Source: a virus. From it: DNA of 24,931 nucleotides. The position numbers and the translations under genes were made by a program. The stretch is from IMG/VR virus record IMGVR_UViG_3300017987_002823, positions 1-24,931 of that record; one strand, given 5' to 3'. The notes below the pieces were generated by a model. It saw only the letters and a list, made by a program, of their open reading frames with translations, had not been told where the DNA came from and did not search any database. Shown piece by piece: positions 8,274 to 16,292 of this stretch; position 1 is the first letter of the stretch, and the number at the start of each line of letters is the position of its first letter.

Positions 8274-9070
8274 TATACACCTACTGTTATTTCTTTTTTA
8301 CTATTACCTAAATTAAGAAATCTAGGAGTGATGCTCACTATTTTTAACCTATTATCATCATTAGTTGATGCCAAAGTTACATCTGTTTTCGTTGTTGTGG
8401 TACTCCCGTCATCATTATTGGTGACTTTAGTTTCAGGTGATGTTGGTCCCTCTATATCTTTTATTTTATTACTTCTGGCAATAGTATCAGATTGAGATGA
8501 ATTAACTCCAATACCATAGTAGAACCTTACACCATCGATATCAAAATACCCGTTTCTGGTATTAGCGGTTAAAGTATCAAAGTCAACTGCATAACTTTTA
8601 TCATTATATTCTATTGTGAAATTTTGAGGTTTTGATGACGTATCTGATTTATCACCTTCACCGAAAAATGACTCAGGTATTTCTTCGTTTGGTATTTTGT
8701 AAGTTGCAATATTATTTTTTGTCCCTTGGTAATAATCTGGTTTATTTGGGTCGTTTAGTAACTTACTCAACCCTAAATTTTCTAAGGCAATATTTAAATT
8801 AAAATGTCCGTTTACTGCGCCTTTAGTGTCATAGTAAAATTCGGTGTGATTAGAACCTCTTTTATAGGTAATATCTATAGTTTCACCATTAGGTCTTTCA
8901 TATGATAATTCACCCTCTTCGGACGAATTATTAAACAAATTCTTTACGAATTCTTTACCCTTATTGAAACCCTGTCTTATAGCAGTTCCGAGTTGCTCAT
9001 CAACCTCAGATTCATTCAAACCCATAAGTTCACGATTTCTTTTTACTTCATTTAAAATCTTTTTATTCAT
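8273..9070 (-). CDS. Uncharacterised protein with capsid-targeting-like N-terminus
   Basis: 265 aa from the ATG at 9070. A longer reading from 9121 would run through the terminator hairpin at 9106-9130 and the TATTTAT motif, so the shorter start is preferred. The protein begins MNKKILNEVKRNRELMGLNE, nearly the same as the start of the 484-aa protein at 14780-16234 (MKRNILNEVNRMREIMGL). The segment ending in LNE fits the (L/I)xE cleavage rule of the T4 prohead protease gp21. The rest is polar and beta-rich (for example the YYDTKGAVNGHFNLN stretch) with a Thr/Ser/Asp linker near the C-terminus; no family is recognised. An internal head protein is a reasonable hypothesis. Confidence 0.82.
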   Translation of the reverse strand: MNKKILNEVKRNRELMGLNESEVDEQLGTAIRQGFNKGKEFVKNLFNNSSEEGELSYERPNGETIDITYKRGSNHTEFYYDTKGAVNGHFNLNIALENLGLSKLLNDPNKPDYYQGTKNNIATYKIPNEEIPESFFGEGDKSDTSSKPQNFTIEYNDKSYAVDFDTLTANTRNGYFDIDGVRFYYGIGVNSSQSDTIARSNKIKDIEGPTSPETKVTNNDDGSTTTTKTDVTLASTNDDNRLKIVSITPRFLNLGNSKKEITVGV

Positions 9071-9083
9071 AATAGTTTTTACT

Positions 9084-9090
9084 ATAAATA
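9084..9090 (-). promoter_or_regulatory. TATTTAT motif before the 265-aa gene (candidate late promoter)
   Basis: Minus-strand GTATTTATAGT lies 13 nt before the ATG at 9070 and just downstream of the terminator of the UVR-motif gene, exactly where a new transcription unit would need a promoter. Confidence 0.5.
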
Positions 9091-9105
9091 CTATAATAAA
9101 CAAAA

Positions 9106-9130
9106 AACCCCTCACTTTCAATGAGGGGTT
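9106..9130 (-). terminator. Intrinsic terminator after the UVR-motif gene
   Basis: Perfect 9-bp stem AACCCCTCA/TGAGGGGTT with a 7-nt loop, followed on the minus strand by TTTTTTG. It lies 6 nt past the stop codon of the gene at 9136-9579. There is also a T run on the plus side, but no plus-strand gene needs it. Confidence 0.9.
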
Positions 9131-9135
9131 GTTTT

Positions 9136-9579
9136 TTACGACTTCAACTTATTCAGTTTGTCTCGTAGTTTGATTGCGGATTCAAAATCTTGTTTGTTTA
9201 CCGCTTCGTCTAATTTTAATTGGATTTCATCAATCTTTTCTTTATTAGACTCAATATTTTTGATTTGGTCTCTTAGTTTAGCGGCTGTTTCATAATCCTG
9301 TTTTTCAACAGCATTTTTTAATTCACGTTCTAACACACTAATTTCATTTGATTTTTCTTTTGGTGTGTTTCCGTTATAACGGTATATAGATGTAATTTGA
9401 TATGTTCCATCATCTGATGTAAAGGTTTCTTTTGTCCAAGTACCATCTTCATCATCACCTGATTCTACATTCTTTTTACCTCTAACCATTAATGGATTAG
9501 AACCATAAGAGTTAAATCCGTCAAATAATGAGTCAAACTCAGAAAACAAGTCGTTAAAATTAAATCTTCTACGTAACAT
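9136..9579 (-). CDS. UVR-motif protein, possible Clp partner (McsA-like C-terminus)
   Basis: 147 aa. The N-terminal half (MLRRRFNFNDLFSEFDSLFD, then a Gly/Asp-rich section GDDEDGTWTKETFTSDDGTY) is unrecognised. The C-terminal half holds two UVR motifs: LERELKNAVEKQDYETAAKL (83-102, continuing RDQIK) and LKLDEAVNKQDFESAIKLRD (121-140). UVR motifs occur in UvrB/UvrC, in the middle region of ClpC-type unfoldases and in the ClpC regulator McsA, and mediate protein-protein contacts. The divergent neighbour is a ClpC-like unfoldase with the same motif ([10 protein letters not shown]), so an adaptor or regulator of that unfoldase is the natural guess. No zinc-finger cysteines like those of McsA are present. 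The gene is a single unit with its own terminator. Confidence 0.87.
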   Translation of the reverse strand: MLRRRFNFNDLFSEFDSLFDGFNSYGSNPLMVRGKKNVESGDDEDGTWTKETFTSDDGTYQITSIYRYNGNTPKEKSNEISVLERELKNAVEKQDYETAAKLRDQIKNIESNKEKIDEIQLKLDEAVNKQDFESAIKLRDKLNKLKS

Positions 9580-9660
9580 TTTTTGTATTTTTTATTTAAG
9601 TTTATTAATTTTACACTCATATTATCAATACCATGCCAAATCAAAAAATATTATGTTTAA

Positions 9661-9705
9661 CTGACATTCTGTCAGATAAGTTTAAAACAAACTGACACAA
9701 AGTCA
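9661..9705. promoter_or_regulatory. Two matching palindromes, likely operators, between UVR and ClpC genes
   Basis: Site 1 is CTGACATTCTGTCAG at 9661-9675, a perfect palindrome around TTC. Site 2 is TGACACAAAGTCA at 9693-9705, with the same 5-3-5 layout and one mismatch. The cores start 31 bp apart (9662 and 9693), close to three helical turns, so proteins bound at both would face the same side. Site 2 ends 4 bp upstream of the TTG at -33 of the ClpC promoter. The regulator is unknown. Confidence 0.6.
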
Positions 9706-9709
9706 AACC

Positions 9710-9741
9710 TTGATTTAATGGTATAATCTTTACTATATTTG
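9710..9741 (+). promoter_or_regulatory. Bacteroidota-type promoter of the ClpC gene
   Basis: TTG at 9710-9712, 21 nt, then TATATTTG at 9734-9741, matching the Bacteroidota consensus TTTG / TAnnTTTG. The start codon follows 20 nt later. Confidence 0.75.
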
Positions 9742-9761
9742 TAACAAATAATTTTATAACT

Positions 9762-11786
9762 ATGATAGAATCAGTAGACCCAAATGAAAAAAGTGGTGGA
9801 GGAAAGAAAAAAGAATCAAGTAATTCAAGAACTCCTGTTCTTGATAACTTCTCTCGTGATTTAATTAAACTTGCGTCAGAAGGTAGGTTAGACCCCGTTA
9901 TCGGTAGAGATGACGAAATAAAAAGAATTGCACAAGTTCTTTCTCGTAGAAAGAAAAATAATCCTATTATTATAGGTGAACCTGGATGTGGAAAAACAGC
10001 AATAGTTGAAGGACTCGCTATGAAAATATTTGAGGGTGACTGTCCTCAAAATCTGTGTGATAAACGAATTGTATCGTTGGAGATGACTTCAATTGTTGCG
10101 GGAACAAAATATCGTGGACAATTTGAAGAGCGTATGAAAGTTATTTTGGACGAACTTCAAGATAATCATGATATTATCGTGTTTATTGATGAAATCCATA
10201 CCATTATTGGTGCAGGTAATTCATCGGGTTCATTGGATGCGTCCAATATCTTTAAACCCGCGCTTGCTCGTGGTGAGCTACAATGTATCGGAGCAACCAC
10301 TCTTGACGAATATCGAGAGAATATTGAAAAAGATGGTGCTTTAGAACGTAGATTCCAAAAGGTAATGGTTGACGGTTCAAGTCCTGAAGAGACTTTGGAA
10401 ATTTTAAAAAACCTTAAAGAACGTTATGAAGACCACCATAAAGTAAATTATTCCGATGAGTCATTAGAAGCTTGTGTTACTTTGGCAGATAGGTACGTTA
10501 CGGATAGAGAGTTTCCTGATAAGGCAATTGATATTATGGACGAGGTAGGTGCTCGTGCACAAATTAATGTAAAACTTCCTGAAATTATTGAAGAGTTGAG
10601 ACAAGAGGCAAACCTCATAAAAGAACAAAAATTACAAGTAGTTAAAAGTCAAAAATATGAGGAAGCGGCACAACTTAGAGATAAGGAGCGTAAACTTATT
10701 GAAAAACTTGAATCGGAAAAGATAAAGTTTGAAAAAGAAAAAAATACCAAAAGGAAGGACATTACAGAAGATATGGTTTTTGAAGTTGTATCACTTATGA
10801 CTAAAATTCCTTTATCACGTCTTACCACTGATGATAAAGAATCATTACTTGATTTGGAAACCAATCTCAACAGTTCGGTAATCGGTCAAGAAGACGCAGT
10901 AAAGACTATTTCAAAAGCCATCAGAAGAAACCGAGTGGGAATTAAGGACCCAAATCGTCCAATCGGTTCATTTATTTTCTTAGGTTCAACAGGTATCGGT
11001 AAGACTCACTTAGCCAAACAACTGGCAAAAGAAATTTTTGGTGATGAAGATGCATTAATCAGGGTTGATATGTCGGAATACCAAGAAAAGTTCTCAATGA
11101 GTCGTTTAATTGGTTCACCTCCAGGTTATGTAGGATATGAAAAAGGAGGTCAACTTACTGAAGCGGTTAAAAACAAACCATATTCTGTGGTATTGTTTGA
11201 TGAGATTGAAAAAGCAAACAAAGACATTTTTTCACTTCTTCTTCAAATGATGGACGATGGTCACCTAACAGATTCTTTTGGTAGAAAGATTAACTTTAGA
11301 AACTGTCTGATTATTATGACCTCAAACTTGGGTGTTAAAAAACTTCAAGATTTTGGTACAGGATTAGGATTTGATACCAAATCAAGTATGTCCAATAACG
11401 AGGAGATGAAGAAGGCTCTTTTACAAAAGGAATTAAAAAACCATTTTACTCCTGAGTTTTTGAATCGTGTTGATGAAGTGGTTGTATTTAATCCACTTCG
11501 TGAAAATGAGGTTGAAAAAATCGTTGAGATTGAATTACTTAAATTAGAAAAACGTTTGGTTAAGATGGGGTACAAAATTACGATTGACCCCAAAGTCAAA
11601 AAGTTCTTGTCCGAAGTAGGATTTGATGAAAAATATGGTGCCCGTCCTATCAAACGAGCAATTCAAGAAAAAATTGAAGACCTTATTTCTGAAGAAGTTT
11701 TGAAAGGTAATATCGTAGAGGGTAAACCTTGTAAACTTAGGATGAAAGGAACTGAAGAAGTTGTTTTATCAAAAGGGAGAAGTTAA
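9762..11786 (+). CDS. clpC: ClpC-like AAA+ unfoldase lacking the N-terminal domain
   Basis: 674 aa with two AAA+ modules. D1 has Walker A GEPGCGKT (72-79), Walker [10 protein letters not shown] (138-146), pore-loop Tyr in KYRGQFEER (Y117) and Arg fingers R196/R197. A short middle part has a UVR-type motif ([17 protein letters not shown], 295-311) as in ClpC, not the long coiled coil of ClpB. D2 has Walker A GSTGIGKT (408-415), pore loop GYVGYE (455-460), Walker [10 protein letters not shown] (476-484) and [17 protein letters not shown] (532-537) sits where ClpC carries its VGF ClpP-docking tripeptide, so docking to a host ClpP is plausible. Typical ClpC has about 810-850 aa; the paired N-terminal repeats that bind adaptors are absent, replaced by about 22 polar residues before [11 protein letters not shown]. 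The gene ends in its own terminator. Symbol given by similarity. Confidence 0.95.
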   Translation: MIESVDPNEKSGGGKKKESSNSRTPVLDNFSRDLIKLASEGRLDPVIGRDDEIKRIAQVLSRRKKNNPIIIGEPGCGKTAIVEGLAMKIFEGDCPQNLCDKRIVSLEMTSIVAGTKYRGQFEERMKVILDELQDNHDIIVFIDEIHTIIGAGNSSGSLDASNIFKPALARGELQCIGATTLDEYRENIEKDGALERRFQKVMVDGSSPEETLEILKNLKERYEDHHKVNYSDESLEACVTLADRYVTDREFPDKAIDIMDEVGARAQINVKLPEIIEELRQEANLIKEQKLQVVKSQKYEEAAQLRDKERKLIEKLESEKIKFEKEKNTKRKDITEDMVFEVVSLMTKIPLSRLTTDDKESLLDLETNLNSSVIGQEDAVKTISKAIRRNRVGIKDPNRPIGSFIFLGSTGIGKTHLAKQLAKEIFGDEDALIRVDMSEYQEKFSMSRLIGSPPGYVGYEKGGQLTEAVKNKPYSVVLFDEIEKANKDIFSLLLQMMDDGHLTDSFGRKINFRNCLIIMTSNLGVKKLQDFGTGLGFDTKSSMSNNEEMKKALLQKELKNHFTPEFLNRVDEVVVFNPLRENEVEKIVEIELLKLEKRLVKMGYKITIDPKVKKFLSEVGFDEKYGARPIKRAIQEKIEDLISEEVLKGNIVEGKPCKLRMKGTEEVVLSKGRS

Positions 11787-11798
11787 TTCTCCCTTTTT
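11772..11798 (+). terminator. Intrinsic terminator of the ClpC gene
   Basis: Ten-bp stem AAAGGGAGAA/TTCTCCCTTT around a 5-nt loop, ending in a T run. The stop codon TAA (11784-11786) lies in the loop, so the hairpin overlaps the coding end. Confidence 0.9.
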
Positions 11799-11799
11799 A

Positions 11800-11831
11800 T
11801 TTGTTTATTTAAAAATATTTACATATATTTG
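11800..11831 (+). promoter_or_regulatory. Bacteroidota-type promoter of the M20 peptidase gene
   Basis: TTTG at 11800-11803, 20 nt, TATATTTG at 11824-11831, then 19 nt to the ATG at 11851. It starts right behind the ClpC terminator, so the two genes are separately transcribed. Confidence 0.8.
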
Positions 11832-11850
11832 TATACAAATCAATAAACAA

Positions 11851-12933
11851 ATGAATAACGCTCAACTTACTCGTCTCAAAGAAGTACTCTCAGTACCTAC
11901 CAAAACTTATAAGGAAGATGGTATGGTTGAATTTATCTGTAAAACTCTTGATAATATCGATGAGGTCAGTTATTATACTGATGAGATGAACAATGTGTAT
12001 GCTACTAAGGGTCATCTACCCGAAGGTCAGTATTATCCAATGTTCATCGCTCATACTGACACAGTTCATGAGTTGGTTGAGCAGATTGTTGTTGAAGAAG
12101 AGATGCTCGAAAAACCCCCTACCTTTGGTCGAACGTTTACAGAAGAACTTTACTTGAGTTTGAAAGGTTACACTCCACAGGGAGTTCCAACGGGAATCGG
12201 TGGTGATGATAAATGTGGGGTTTTTCTTGCTCTCGAACTCCTTCGTTCTCTTGAGTTTGTTAAGGTAGGACTTTTCGTATCTGAAGAAACGGGATGTCAT
12301 GGTTCTCGTGAATGTGATGTTGAGTTCCTCAAAGACGTGGGTTACGCTGTTCAGTTTGACGCACCTGGTAATCACTTGGTTACCGAAGTATGTTCAGGTA
12401 TCCGTTTGTACGAGCAAGGTGGTGAGTTCATCAATCGCATTCTTCCTGTGTTTGAGGAGACTATGGGAGTCTCGGCGTACCAACAGTCACATCCTTATAC
12501 TGATGTTTCTCAGGTTAAACTAAAGGGTGACTTCTCTTGTATCAACTTCTCTTGTGGTTACTACAACATGCACACCGCAAATGAGTTTGTTGTGATTGAT
12601 GATGTGGAAGACTCGTTTAACCTTGCTATGGGTATCGTTAAGGAACTCGGTTGTAACAAGTTTGGTTATGTCTATGAACGACCGACTTATCAACACTACA
12701 GTCAAGGTAATTTGTTTGACACCAATTACGACGATGATGATTTGTATGATGATGATTACGAATACAAGTCATCCGAATGGGACGAAAGTAAAAATCACTA
12801 CTTTCACATTGAAGAGGACAGTATTGAAATTGAGTCCAAAGAAACTGGTGATGTAATTAAGTTGGACATGCAAGATATGGCTAGTCTTTACCTACTTATC
12901 CGAGAGCGTTTGTTGGAAAACGAGGAGATTTAA
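11851..12933 (+). CDS. M20-family metallopeptidase (peptidase T-like)
   Basis: 360 aa from the ATG at 11851; an in-frame extension to 11761 would run through the ClpC terminator and this gene's promoter, so it is rejected. All metal-site residues of the M20 fold are visible: AHTDTVH (H68, D70), GIGGDDKCG (bridging D119 or D120), SEETG (catalytic E145, metal E146), FDAPG (D170) and YYNMHTANE (H241). This is the set for a two-zinc aminopeptidase or related amidohydrolase. The C-terminal about 80 residues are acidic (NYDDDDLYDDDYE) and not part of the usual core. Next to a Clp unfoldase, trimming of Clp-derived peptides for amino-acid recycling is an attractive role, but substrate is unknown. 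Codons more often end in C than in neighbouring genes. Its stop overlaps the convergent gene by 4 nt. Confidence 0.92.
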   Translation: MNNAQLTRLKEVLSVPTKTYKEDGMVEFICKTLDNIDEVSYYTDEMNNVYATKGHLPEGQYYPMFIAHTDTVHELVEQIVVEEEMLEKPPTFGRTFTEELYLSLKGYTPQGVPTGIGGDDKCGVFLALELLRSLEFVKVGLFVSEETGCHGSRECDVEFLKDVGYAVQFDAPGNHLVTEVCSGIRLYEQGGEFINRILPVFEETMGVSAYQQSHPYTDVSQVKLKGDFSCINFSCGYYNMHTANEFVVIDDVEDSFNLAMGIVKELGCNKFGYVYERPTYQHYSQGNLFDTNYDDDDLYDDDYEYKSSEWDESKNHYFHIEEDSIEIESKETGDVIKLDMQDMASLYLLIRERLLENEEI

Positions 12934-14780
12934 AAAAGGTCAAAAAGTGTGTAGTTGGTTAACAGTTTAATTATTGTTTCCAACTTCGCACTTCCTTTTT
13001 TTTCTTCGTCATCCTTAACTAATGTGAATTTAACTTTATTTGTTTTTGGGTCCACACCGTTAAACAATATCATAGTCTCTTCGTCCGCACTTTTTATTTT
13101 GTGGGGGGTATTAAAACCAAATTTGTTTTCAATATAGTTACTAATTCTTTTGTATTGTTTTGAATCCAATACCAAACTATCATCTGACTCAACTCTATCC
13201 AATTCTTTTTCTAACGCCTTTTCCATATCATTATCGAAATAATGTCTAAACTCATCTTCATCACGATATACATCGGACATTTCATAAGGGTATTCATTTA
13301 ATTCTAAATTACCTAAAACTTGGTTTTCTAATACCTGTTCTATTGGGAAGTTTTTGTTTGATTCCAAATCGTCTTCATAAAACTCCAATAACTTGTCTAC
13401 CGATATTTCATATTGCTCAAAACAATCTGAGTCTTCCATCTTTTTTAAACCGATGTCTTCATATATGTCACATATATCACTTTCTAAATAATCAAGAAAA
13501 CCTCTATGTGTTGCCCTGTCTTCAGCCTCACTATATGCGTAACTAAATGATACATATAAGTCAGGTAAATTATCCTTTATAAAATCTGCAACTTTTTCTA
13601 AATCATCCCTTTTTATATCATTACCTTCAAAACTTGATAATAACTGTGGCTCTAATATTTCAATAATCGCCTTTAATGTATCTATTTGTTCTGATGTTAA
13701 AGAATATAATGGATATCCTTCTGACATATCATCATCAAACTTACTTGTGTCGTAAAAGAAATCTCCGTTTGGGTTCTGATACATCCAGTTATAATAACCT
13801 AATGCGTCATCTCCAACCTCATCTCTAAAGAAACCTAAGTAGGACTCAATCTCACCTTTAAAGTTAAACACTGCCTTATCACCAATAAACCTATCAAAAT
13901 AATCCGAATTCAAAGCTTCGTACATTCCGAGTTTAGGGTTTTGTTTTACCTTCTTTAATGTTTCGTAATCATCAGATTTATTAATTAACTCAAGAATTTT
14001 TTCTTTAATCGGTTCAAATCTCTCCAATAAGAAATTTAATGTCTCTCCTTGGTCTTGTTGGTTATATATCTCATAAGCACCTTTTCCGTGAGGAACAAGT
14101 AATGCCATTTTACCATAAGTACGGTTGTTTGATTTTTTATCTAAGATATAATATAACTTACCTCGTGATGTGTATTTGTTAAAGTAATCGTCGTTATCTT
14201 TTGTTGTAGTACACCATGTCGTGTTAGCACCATAATAACAAGATGACTTATGTGATAAAGGTCTAATAATTAAAAATCTATCATCTTCGTATATTCTTTC
14301 AGATTCTTTTTTAATTTGTTTTTCGTCATCAGCAACTTTTAAAAATTCATCGTATTGTTCGATAAAATAAAGTAAATCCTGTATGGTATCAAAAGAGTTG
14401 ATGTCTTTTGGTTTTGACTTTATCTTGTTTTCGGTTTCTTCACTTGAAAAGTGTCCCTCCAACTCCAAAAAATTAAACATCTTTTCAACTTTTTCAGGTG
14501 ATAACTGTTCAACGATATCATGATACATTTTAGCTCTTGTCCACGCGGTACTAGCAATTGTAATTGGTGGTCGGCTTTCAAAATTCCACGTAGGATTTTT
14601 AACTGTGTCTATAAACTTTTTAATACCCCACTCTGAATACTTCTTAGTAACACTAGGGTCATTATCTATAATTTTTTCTGCAAGTGATATTGCATCATCA
14701 GACAGACCCTCAAGTTGTGGTCTGAACTTATCTATAAGTCGTTCTTTTTTACCTTCGTTAAGTATCTGTATGATATTCAT
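12930..14780 (-). CDS. Large uncharacterised protein with WCTT motif and capsid-targeting-like N-terminus
   Basis: 616 aa from the ATG at 14780, which overlaps the upstream stop by one base (TAATG); this start is preferred to one 18 nt further up. The N-terminus MNIIQILNE|GKKER fits the short capsid-targeting pattern ending in LxE. A conserved-looking core at about residues 165-235 contains RPLSHKSSCYYGANTTWCTT, then YFNKYTSRGKLYYILDK and KMALLV. I recall similar 'YG..T.WC' blocks in other T4-like phage proteins, but without a known function. The remaining two thirds are acidic and helical with several Asp/Glu/Tyr-rich stretches. The gene converges on the M20 gene with a 4-nt tail-to-tail overlap and no terminator between them. 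Confidence 0.85.
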   Translation of the reverse strand: MNIIQILNEGKKERLIDKFRPQLEGLSDDAISLAEKIIDNDPSVTKKYSEWGIKKFIDTVKNPTWNFESRPPITIASTAWTRAKMYHDIVEQLSPEKVEKMFNFLELEGHFSSEETENKIKSKPKDINSFDTIQDLLYFIEQYDEFLKVADDEKQIKKESERIYEDDRFLIIRPLSHKSSCYYGANTTWCTTTKDNDDYFNKYTSRGKLYYILDKKSNNRTYGKMALLVPHGKGAYEIYNQQDQGETLNFLLERFEPIKEKILELINKSDDYETLKKVKQNPKLGMYEALNSDYFDRFIGDKAVFNFKGEIESYLGFFRDEVGDDALGYYNWMYQNPNGDFFYDTSKFDDDMSEGYPLYSLTSEQIDTLKAIIEILEPQLLSSFEGNDIKRDDLEKVADFIKDNLPDLYVSFSYAYSEAEDRATHRGFLDYLESDICDIYEDIGLKKMEDSDCFEQYEISVDKLLEFYEDDLESNKNFPIEQVLENQVLGNLELNEYPYEMSDVYRDEDEFRHYFDNDMEKALEKELDRVESDDSLVLDSKQYKRISNYIENKFGFNTPHKIKSADEETMILFNGVDPKTNKVKFTLVKDDEEKKGSAKLETIIKLLTNYTLFDLF

Positions 14781-16234
14781 TAGTCGTATGCTGCACAAGG
14801 AATACCTCCACTACCCTTAAATATATTACCTCCACCTTCTTTAATTCTCCTAATTATTATCCTATTTCTTCCTCCACCGTCACCACCGGTTTTACTAATT
14901 ATTTTTATACCCCACTCACCAAGTGTTGATGGTGGTTTTATAGACGGACCTTCCGGTTCGTCATAATTAAACTCTATGGCTAATTGTACTATACAAAACT
15001 TATATTGTTCATATTCATTAGATGACGTATGTGGTTCCATATTATTAAATGTTCTTTCTCCACTATCTTTAAATGAATTTGGTTCACCTCCTTCCATAGA
15101 AAATTTATTTGGTGATGGTGGATTTGGACCTGATGAACCGTCACCATTTCTACCGTCTGAATTTAAAATCACTTTGGCATTACCAATATCAGTAACTACA
15201 GAAGATAATTGATTTACAATGTAATCGTATACACTTTGTGCCCTCGCTTCTGATAACTGTTTAAAACTCATTTGTTCAGCTTGACCTGTGTTTCTATATC
15301 TCGATGCTGAAGTCCAAATAGTAAATGGATAGTTCTGTACTGAACCATCCACAGTTACTTTATTAGCAACTGAAACTCTACCTCCTGGGTAAGTCTTTTT
15401 AAATAGGTTAATATTTTGTATGACCTCATTAACCCAATCAATTACACCTTGACCAACTTGTGTTGAGTTATTTGGGAATGGTTCACCTTGAGTGGTTGGG
15501 TTTATGTTGGATTGAAACCTAACCGCCGGCATTGGTTCACCTTCAGTCCCTTCTTTGGTTTGTAAAGAACCTGGATTTAATTTTATTTTGTCAATATTTT
15601 TTCTACATTCACCCCAATCAGGACTGTTAGTATCATTTTTTTCAGGATATTTTTTGGTACACCATTCAGTAAAGTATTGTATAAAACCATCTTTAACTTC
15701 TTCTGTCATAGGTGGTACTTCCGCTCCTGATTGTCTTTTTTGTGAACCTGTAACTCTTTCACCAGCCTTATAGTCACCACTACTACAAGTTTTTAATGCG
15801 GATTCGTTGTAATCAGGATTTATAGAATCGTCACCTAAAGGGAAACCTGTTTTAGGTTGACCTAGTCTGTCTCCGTTTTGGTCTTCAATATTCCTTAATT
15901 CTTTAGAAGATGACCTGTATTGACTATCATCATTAAAATAACCTTTAGGTATATAGTTATAACTTGAATAAAAATATTGTCCTTCAACTCCTCTTTTACT
16001 TGTTACACTTTCGGGTAATTTATCTGATTTTAATTCACTTATTGGGAATCTATACTTAAAATAATATTTAGGACTACATACGAAGTCAGAACCCGCACTT
16101 TCCCAATATATTTTACTCTTTTCGTCTAAGAGACTAATAAATAATCTTTCACGAGTATCTGTTTGTTCTAATATGGTATTTAACCCCATGATTTCTCTCA
16201 TACGGTTAACTTCGTTTAAAATATTTCTCTTCAT
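14780..16234 (-). CDS. Uncharacterised protein with capsid-targeting-like N-terminus and weak OmpA-like segment
   Basis: 484 aa from the ATG at 16234 (MKRNILNEVNRMREIMGL); a longer reading to 16279 would cross both divergent promoters and is rejected. The N-terminal 18 residues closely match those of the protein at 8273-9070. The middle is polar, with Cys residues (FVCSPKYYFK, KTCSSGDY, WCTKKYPEK, GECRKN). Around residues 340-390, FKQLSEARAQSVYDYIVNQL resembles the 'LS..RA..V..YL' helix of OmpA-type peptidoglycan-binding domains, with NSDGRNGDG after it. This match is weak. The C-terminus is Gly-rich (GGDGGGRNRI). It is translationally coupled (TAATG) to the 616-aa gene. An internal or tail-associated virion protein is likely but unproven. 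Confidence 0.83.
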   Translation of the reverse strand: MKRNILNEVNRMREIMGLNTILEQTDTRERLFISLLDEKSKIYWESAGSDFVCSPKYYFKYRFPISELKSDKLPESVTSKRGVEGQYFYSSYNYIPKGYFNDDSQYRSSSKELRNIEDQNGDRLGQPKTGFPLGDDSINPDYNESALKTCSSGDYKAGERVTGSQKRQSGAEVPPMTEEVKDGFIQYFTEWCTKKYPEKNDTNSPDWGECRKNIDKIKLNPGSLQTKEGTEGEPMPAVRFQSNINPTTQGEPFPNNSTQVGQGVIDWVNEVIQNINLFKKTYPGGRVSVANKVTVDGSVQNYPFTIWTSASRYRNTGQAEQMSFKQLSEARAQSVYDYIVNQLSSVVTDIGNAKVILNSDGRNGDGSSGPNPPSPNKFSMEGGEPNSFKDSGERTFNNMEPHTSSNEYEQYKFCIVQLAIEFNYDEPEGPSIKPPSTLGEWGIKIISKTGGDGGGRNRIIIRRIKEGGGNIFKGSGGIPCAAYD

Positions 16235-16248
16235 TAGATATTTTTTTA

Positions 16249-16255
16249 ATAAATA
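16249..16255 (-). promoter_or_regulatory. TATTTAT motif before the 484-aa gene (candidate late promoter)
   Basis: Minus-strand CTATTTATT lies 14 nt before the ATG at 16234. It directly abuts the -33 box of the divergent CAP-gene promoter, leaving the two starts only 58 nt apart. Confidence 0.5.
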
Positions 16256-16256
16256 G

Positions 16257-16287
16257 TTTGTGTAAATAAAAAATAACACTATATTTG
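16257..16287 (+). promoter_or_regulatory. Bacteroidota-type promoter of the CAP-domain gene
   Basis: TTTG at 16257-16260, 19 nt, TATATTTG at 16280-16287, then only 5 nt to the ATG at 16293. The transcript would be leaderless or nearly so. Confidence 0.8.
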
Positions 16288-16292
16288 TAATT

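Noticed and set aside
8273-9121. Longer reading of the 265-aa gene starting at 9121 with a hydrophobic N-terminus
   Set aside because: The extension is translated from a terminator hairpin and a promoter-like motif; MNKKILNEV at 9070 matches the start of another protein in the window.
9762-11786. ClpB disaggregase instead of ClpC
   Set aside because: The long coiled-coil middle domain is missing, a UVR-type motif is present instead, and an LGF ClpP-loop equivalent is found.
11761-11850. N-terminal extension of the M20 peptidase
   Set aside because: It overlaps the ClpC gene end, its terminator and the M20 gene's own TATATTTG promoter.
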